A stretch of DNA of 35,037 nt. It comes from Bacillota bacterium. Lineage in GTDB: Bacteria; Bacillota; Clostridia; Clostridiales; Caloramatoraceae. Where the stretch lies: the NCBI GenBank assembly GCA_023415335.1, contig JAEZLD010000091.1:1-35037 (forward strand). Reading direction: 5' to 3'. The notes beneath the pieces are model-generated. The model saw only the letters and a list, made by a program, of their open reading frames with translations, had not been told where the DNA came from and did no database searches. Both the position numbers and the translations under genes were made by a program. Of this stretch, positions 31,661-35,037 are shown piece after piece (the stretch's first letter is position 1; every line of letters begins with the position of its first letter).

Positions 31661-32128
31661 ATGGATATGTTGCGTTATCAATACCTGGAAACAGCAAATG
31701 GAGAGGGCTGTGAGGTTGGTGGAGTATGCGGTAAAATCAGGAGCAATCAAAAGGTTCTTCGTCATGGCAGGCTGTGATGGAAGGATGAAGTCAGGGATTA
31801 CTATACGGGATTCCTAGAAAACCTTCCCTCGGACACTATTATTCTCACAGCAGGCTGAGCCAAGTACAGATACAACAAGCTCTACCTTGGAGACATTGGA
31901 GGAATTCCAAGGGTACTGGATGAAGGACAGTGCAATGACTCCTACTCACTTGTGTTAATAGCACTTAAGCTCAAGGAAGTATTTGGGCTGGAGGATATAA
32001 ACAAACTGTCCATATCATACAATATTGCCTGGTATGAGCAGAAGGCTGTAATCGTGCTGCTGGCACTGCTTTCACTAGGAGTAAAGGACATACACCTTGA
32101 ACCTGCCCTACAAATAAAGATATACTAA
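31661..32128 (+). pseudogene. hcp: Hydroxylamine reductase (hybrid-cluster protein, Hcp) pseudogene
   Basis: This 470-nt stretch is a decayed Hcp gene of about 550 codons originally. The first 17 codons read MLRYQYLETANGEGC, close to the Hcp start M-F-C-Y-Q-C-Q-E-T-A-x-G-x-G-C but with both early cysteines changed. An internal deletion near 31704 joins this to the C-terminal third: VKSGAIKRFFVMAGCDGRMK, then a one-base frameshift at about 31791-31793, then DTIILTAG, a TGA at 31856-31858 exactly where the cluster cysteine (GCAKYRYN) belongs, then YLGDIGGIPRVLDEGQC and ISYNIAWYEQKAVIVLLALL. It ends early after HLEPALQIKIY. Four independent lesions make it non-functional. Confidence 0.9.
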
Positions 32129-32132
32129 ATGA

Positions 32133-32168
32133 AAAACGGGGCTGATCATAATGCGTCAGTCCCATTTT
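32133..32168 (-). terminator. Bidirectional terminator after the membrane-protein gene and hcp remnant
   Basis: AAAACGGGGCTGA (32133-32145) and TCAGTCCCATTTT (32156-32168) pair at 11 of 13 positions; the minus-strand RNA ends in TTTTTC. Confidence 0.7.
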
Positions 32169-32213
32169 CTTGCTTAATATAACACGAAGATATTTTAAAT
32201 TACCAGCACCATA

Positions 32214-33098
32214 TTAAAAAATTCCAGGGATGAAATTAGCAAGCCTTCGCCCCACTACAAAGGATGCAGTATTAGCGGCAAAAGCATATAGGACAGGGTG
32301 TCCCTTGTACATAGCCTTATCTTTTTCCCAGCCGCTGAACAAGGCTGTATAAACTACCGCTTCAATGGCAAACACCAGTATCTCAAGAAAAACATAGCTG
32401 ATTACAACTGCCCACGGTCCTGATTTATAGTTGACTATGTTAAGCAGAATGTTTAAAACAGTCTGGGTAATAATATTGGTTATTGCTATTACCTTTATAT
32501 AAGGCCTTGCCCTATACTTGAAAATCAAGGCTGTTGCCAGCTCTATCAATATGGTTATAATAATCCTCGCAGCCAGAGAAAGCACCTCTCTGGAATAGTC
32601 ATAGCTTCTTTCCGCTGTAATAGCAATGGGTTCCTTAGAGACACTGATAGCAAGCTTTGAGCAGTCTACCTTATAATAGCTGTCAAAGGCATATCTTTCA
32701 TATGCCTGGCTGCTTACTGCAAAGGTGTCTGAATCAGGGAAATATAAAAGTATTTTGAAATCAGATGGTGGATAATAGCCCCATTTGAAGGAGGAATTAT
32801 TGCTGCACTTTTCAAAGAACTGCAGAAAATAATAGCCGTCAGAATCCTTATAAGAAAGGAATTTTTTAAAAATGTCATAATTCTCAGCTCCCTCTTCCCA
32901 TCGGTCACTGTCCTGCTCATATGAACTATAGGGTCCGGTGGAGCTTGTTTTTGAAAGAATAGTTACATAATAGGTCATATTGTCCAGCCCTGAAAAGCTT
33001 ATGTTCACAGAGGGTTTAGGACCGGTATCAGCATATGAAGCGGATGGAATGAGCAGGGCGCAAATAAGTGTTATAAATAAAACCATTATGCGTTTCAA
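32214..33098 (-). CDS. Exported membrane protein with DTGPKPS motif, function unknown
   Basis: This is a protein of about 295 aa. A signal peptide (LFITLICALLIPSASYA) ends just before DTGPKPSV. An extracytoplasmic part of about 140 residues with many Tyr/Ser/Asp follows (MTYYVTILSKTSSTGPYSSY), then three or four membrane helices near the C-terminus (VLSLAARIIITILIELATAL onward). Proteins of this layout with the DTGPKP start are widespread in Firmicutes but have no assigned role that I know. The start is uncertain: GTG at 33110 has no well-spaced site, while TTG at 33098 has AAGGTG about 9 nt upstream; ATG at 33086 is a third option. Confidence 0.72.
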   Translation of the reverse strand: MKRIMVLFITLICALLIPSASYADTGPKPSVNISFSGLDNMTYYVTILSKTSSTGPYSSYEQDSDRWEEGAENYDIFKKFLSYKDSDGYYFLQFFEKCSNNSSFKWGYYPPSDFKILLYFPDSDTFAVSSQAYERYAFDSYYKVDCSKLAISVSKEPIAITAERSYDYSREVLSLAARIIITILIELATALIFKYRARPYIKVIAITNIITQTVLNILLNIVNYKSGPWAVVISYVFLEILVFAIEAVVYTALFSGWEKDKAMYKGHPVLYAFAANTASFVVGRRLANFIPGIF

Positions 33099-33246
33099 AT
33101 ACCACCACACCTTTCCTATTCTATATTATAAAAATTTACCATACTTTAATTATAAACTATTAAATAATACAAGTACACAAAACTCTTTCTTTTATGGCCT
33201 CCTGCAATAGCTGCTGCAGGGTTAAGCTCAGATAAAACAGACTGCG

Positions 33247-33275
33247 TTGACTTATACACAAAAGTACTCCATAAT
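33247..33275 (+). promoter_or_regulatory. Predicted promoter of the GNAT gene
   Basis: TTGACT (33247-33252), a 17-nt spacer and CATAAT (33270-33275), 40 nt before the ATG at 33315. Confidence 0.6.
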
Positions 33276-33314
33276 ATCCTTATGCTTTAGTTAATCTATG
33301 GAGGAGGTGCTTAC

Positions 33315-33827
33315 ATGCTAAGACTTAGGCCTTATAAGCCCTGTGATGCAAAATATATAGTAAGCTGGATAAAGGACGAGGTTTCATTTAGAAAATGGTG
33401 CTCTACTGTGCTGGATACCTATCCTATGGATGAGGATAAGTTAAATGCTTATTACAAGCAGTTTGACCAGAATGATCGATACTGGGGTATGACTGCCTTT
33501 GATGAGTCCGGGGTTGTAGGACACCTGACCATGAAGTTTACGGACAAACGTAGAAAAAATGTACGATTAGGCTTCATTATAATAGATGAAAACAAGCGTG
33601 GATGCGGCTATGGAAAAGAAATGATACGTCTGGCTATACAGTATGCAGCTGACCTATTAAAGGCAGAATCAATTACTCTGGGGGTATTTGAAAACAATCC
33701 TGGTGCATATTACTGCTACAAAGCCTTAGGCTTCACTGAGGTTCCACTGGATGAGCCGTCCTACAGGGAAATACTTGGAGAGCAGTGGCATAACATAGAA
33801 ATGGAAAAAAGGCTTGAGTCCCAATAA
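33315..33827 (+). CDS. GNAT family N-acetyltransferase (RimJ/RimL-like)
   Basis: This is a 170-aa acetyl-CoA-dependent acetyltransferase. It starts MLRLRPYKPCDAKYIVSWI, the usual RimJ/L-type beginning, and the acetyl-CoA loop is ENKRGCGYGKEMIRLAIQYA (about 96-115). NPGAYYCYKALGF follows, the N-x-x-A-x-x-x-Y-x-x-x-G-F motif of the family. The end, WHNIEMEKRL, is also typical. GGAGGAGG lies about 8 nt before the ATG. It is a single gene; its 3' end is part of the terminator stem. Substrate unknown. Confidence 0.92.
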   Translation: MLRLRPYKPCDAKYIVSWIKDEVSFRKWCSTVLDTYPMDEDKLNAYYKQFDQNDRYWGMTAFDESGVVGHLTMKFTDKRRKNVRLGFIIIDENKRGCGYGKEMIRLAIQYAADLLKAESITLGVFENNPGAYYCYKALGFTEVPLDEPSYREILGEQWHNIEMEKRLESQ

Positions 33828-33846
33828 AATGGGGCCCAGGCCTTTT
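33807..33846 (+). terminator. Terminator overlapping the end of the GNAT coding region
   Basis: AAAAGGCTTGAGTCCC (33807-33822) pairs with GGGGCCCAGGCCTTTT (33831-33846), using two G-U wobbles and one mismatch. The 5' arm encodes the last residues and the stop codon lies in the loop. It works for both convergent genes. Confidence 0.75.
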
Positions 33847-33852
33847 AGCATA

Positions 33853-35037
33853 TTATGCCTGAATATTATAAATTGCAGACACCTGCTTTTTATTGCCTCC
33901 AATAACGACAGCTGCAGCTAATGCACATATGAACATGAATATGGAAAGCACCATCCTGTTAGGAAGTATGGATGCAAGTATGCCTGCCAAAAGCTCCCCT
34001 AAAAGCATGCCGGACGTATTAAGCATGGAAAACATTCCGTTGAAGCGTCCCTTCTTTATGTCTGGCACATAGTTTTGGGTTGCTGAAATTCTTATTGTAT
34101 AGGAGGTTACCCCTAATATTCCTGACACAAAGCACATACCCATCATTATAGGAACGATGAAGTACAGATAGCTGCCCTCAATAAGGGAGGTCACAATATA
34201 TACCAAAAGGGCTATGGAATATTTCTTTTTAGTAGGAAGCTTGGTCATGTAATGTATGTTTCCTCCTATAAACCTGCCCAGAACTGCCATCCCCCACACC
34301 ATCATGTAAACATACTCTCCGTTGCTGTAATTGTCCTTGAAATATGGAAGGGTTATAACCTGGGATGCTCCATTGGCAAAAGACATAAATGAAAAATATG
34401 TTACAACAGCCAAAAGTCCCTTTTCACTAATAAGATATGAAAGTCCCTCCTTCATATCCCTCATAAACTCTCTCTTTTCCCTATGAGGCTGCTCACCAAT
34501 CAGTTTGTAGCGTGGCTTTTGCTCCTCCATATCCTGAGGAGTATTCCATTCATCTATGTATTTTTCTTCAGCACCTATTCTGGTTTCCATTATAGCAGCA
34601 ATAAAAAACGAGACTGAATTAAACAAAAATAAGGGGACAATTCCAATAGAATTGTAGACTAAAGCAGATACAGGAATCATCACCATGGCTAAGGTCTGAA
34701 GAGTGCTGGCAACAGAGTAAGCCTTTGAATAGTTACCCTTTGAAATAAGAAGTGGATAGAAGCTTTCATAGGCAACGTTATATGTGCTGTCAATGGCCCC
34801 TACAATAAAGCAGGCTATGGCAAAAAACACAAAATTAAAATATCCTGTGTATAGTATGACTGCCAAAGCCAGATATAGTGCGGCAGAAATAAAGTCCAGA
34901 GTATATATTGCCTTTTTTCTCGAGAAACGGTCAAGAATAGGTCCTGAAATTATAGGCATTACAAGCTTAGGAAGTGTGTAGAAGAAAATATACAGTGCAT
35001 AATATAGCGTTGATTTTGTAAAATCTAACACCAGCAG
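33853..35037 (-). CDS. MFS exporter (5' end cut by window)
   Basis: This is a major facilitator with 394 visible codons; the reading frame is open to the window end, so the first membrane helix (about 30-40 residues) lies outside. The first visible helix is followed by SGPILDRFSRKKAIYTLDF, the loop 2-3 motif of MFS exporters (G-x-L-x-D-R-x-x-R-K). About eleven helices and a central charged loop (about 160-190) are present. It most resembles MFS exporters of the macrolide/enterobactin-efflux type. Its substrate is unknown. It is convergent with the GNAT gene. Confidence 0.85.
   Translation of the reverse strand: MLVLDFTKSTLYYALYIFFYTLPKLVMPIISGPILDRFSRKKAIYTLDFISAALYLALAVILYTGYFNFVFFAIACFIVGAIDSTYNVAYESFYPLLISKGNYSKAYSVASTLQTLAMVMIPVSALVYNSIGIVPLFLFNSVSFFIAAIMETRIGAEEKYIDEWNTPQDMEEQKPRYKLIGEQPHREKREFMRDMKEGLSYLISEKGLLAVVTYFSFMSFANGASQVITLPYFKDNYSNGEYVYMMVWGMAVLGRFIGGNIHYMTKLPTKKKYSIALLVYIVTSLIEGSYLYFIVPIMMGMCFVSGILGVTSYTIRISATQNYVPDIKKGRFNGMFSMLNTSGMLLGELLAGILASILPNRMVLSIFMFICALAAAVVIGGNKKQVSAIYNIQA

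Noticed and set aside
31856..31858. TGA at a conserved cysteine of Hcp read as selenocysteine
   Set aside because: The same remnant also has an internal deletion, a frameshift, lost N-terminal cysteines and a truncated end, and I see no SECIS-like hairpin requirement met; decay explains it better.
33201..33220. CCTGCA/TGCAGG hairpin as a regulatory RNA
   Set aside because: Only six pairs with no T-run and no conserved context; not distinguishable from chance.

Overview
The window looks like chromosomal DNA from a low-to-moderate GC, spore-forming Firmicute, most likely a clostridial anaerobe (Lachnospiraceae/Clostridiaceae type). The evidence is strong AGGAGG-type ribosome binding sites, a T-box leader on tyrS, a LytTR/AgrC-type two-component pair, a Gin (CsfB)-like sigma-factor inhibitor beside a yaaO-tmk pair as in the Bacillus subtilis sporulation locus, a CotH-type kinase gene, and a decayed hybrid-cluster (hydroxylamine reductase) gene. 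Most genes favour ATA (Ile) and AGG (Arg). Some blocks (about 6.4-9.6 kb, and the VTC-domain gene near 13 kb) visibly use more ATT/ATC and CGN. I see no rRNA, tRNA, CRISPR array, prophage or intact insertion sequence.

Layout. 1-1737 (minus): AgrC-like sensor kinase (cut by the window start) and its LytTR regulator. 1930-3842 (plus): YitT-family membrane protein and an acyltransferase-3 membrane protein. 3858-5541 (plus): promoter, tyrosine T-box and tyrS. 5633-9615: a TetR regulator divergent from a glycerophosphodiester phosphodiesterase / esterase / GPH-type transporter operon, with a perfect 27-bp palindrome over the operon's -10. 9720-13198 (minus): a three-gene operon encoding a VTC-type polyphosphate polymerase domain protein, a DUF4956 membrane protein and a secreted CotH-kinase protein. 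13383-17382 (minus): a six-gene operon (marR, degV, GNAT, ASCH, HD hydrolase, GNAT) with a double operator at the marR promoter. 17494-20601 (minus): YkvA-family protein, a MATE exporter remnant and a GH3 beta-glucosidase. 20884-23177 (minus): TetR regulator plus a two-component ABC-2 exporter. 23426-25120 (minus): M3 oligoendopeptidase. 25523-27973 (plus): DUF4003 protein and a membrane-anchored GH25 lysozyme. 28045-30372 (minus): tmk, a YaaO-like PLP decarboxylase and a Gin-like small protein. 30475-31614 (plus): M20 amidohydrolase, followed by an hcp pseudogene. The end holds an exported DTGPKPS membrane protein (minus), a GNAT (plus) and an MFS exporter (minus) cut by the window edge.

How the genes work together. 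The best candidate for a poorly described system is VTC + DUF4956 + CotH: a cytoplasmic polyphosphate-polymerase fold, a small membrane protein and a secreted, membrane-tethered CotH kinase in one transcript. Second is the TetR-controlled phosphodiesterase/esterase/transporter cassette, which may scavenge glycerophospho-compounds or lipid breakdown products. Third is the MarR-DegV operon, which may link fatty-acid handling to several small modifying enzymes. Three decayed loci (MATE, hcp and a flavodoxin-like N-terminus) show ongoing gene loss. All functions are read from motifs and gene order; no database search was run.
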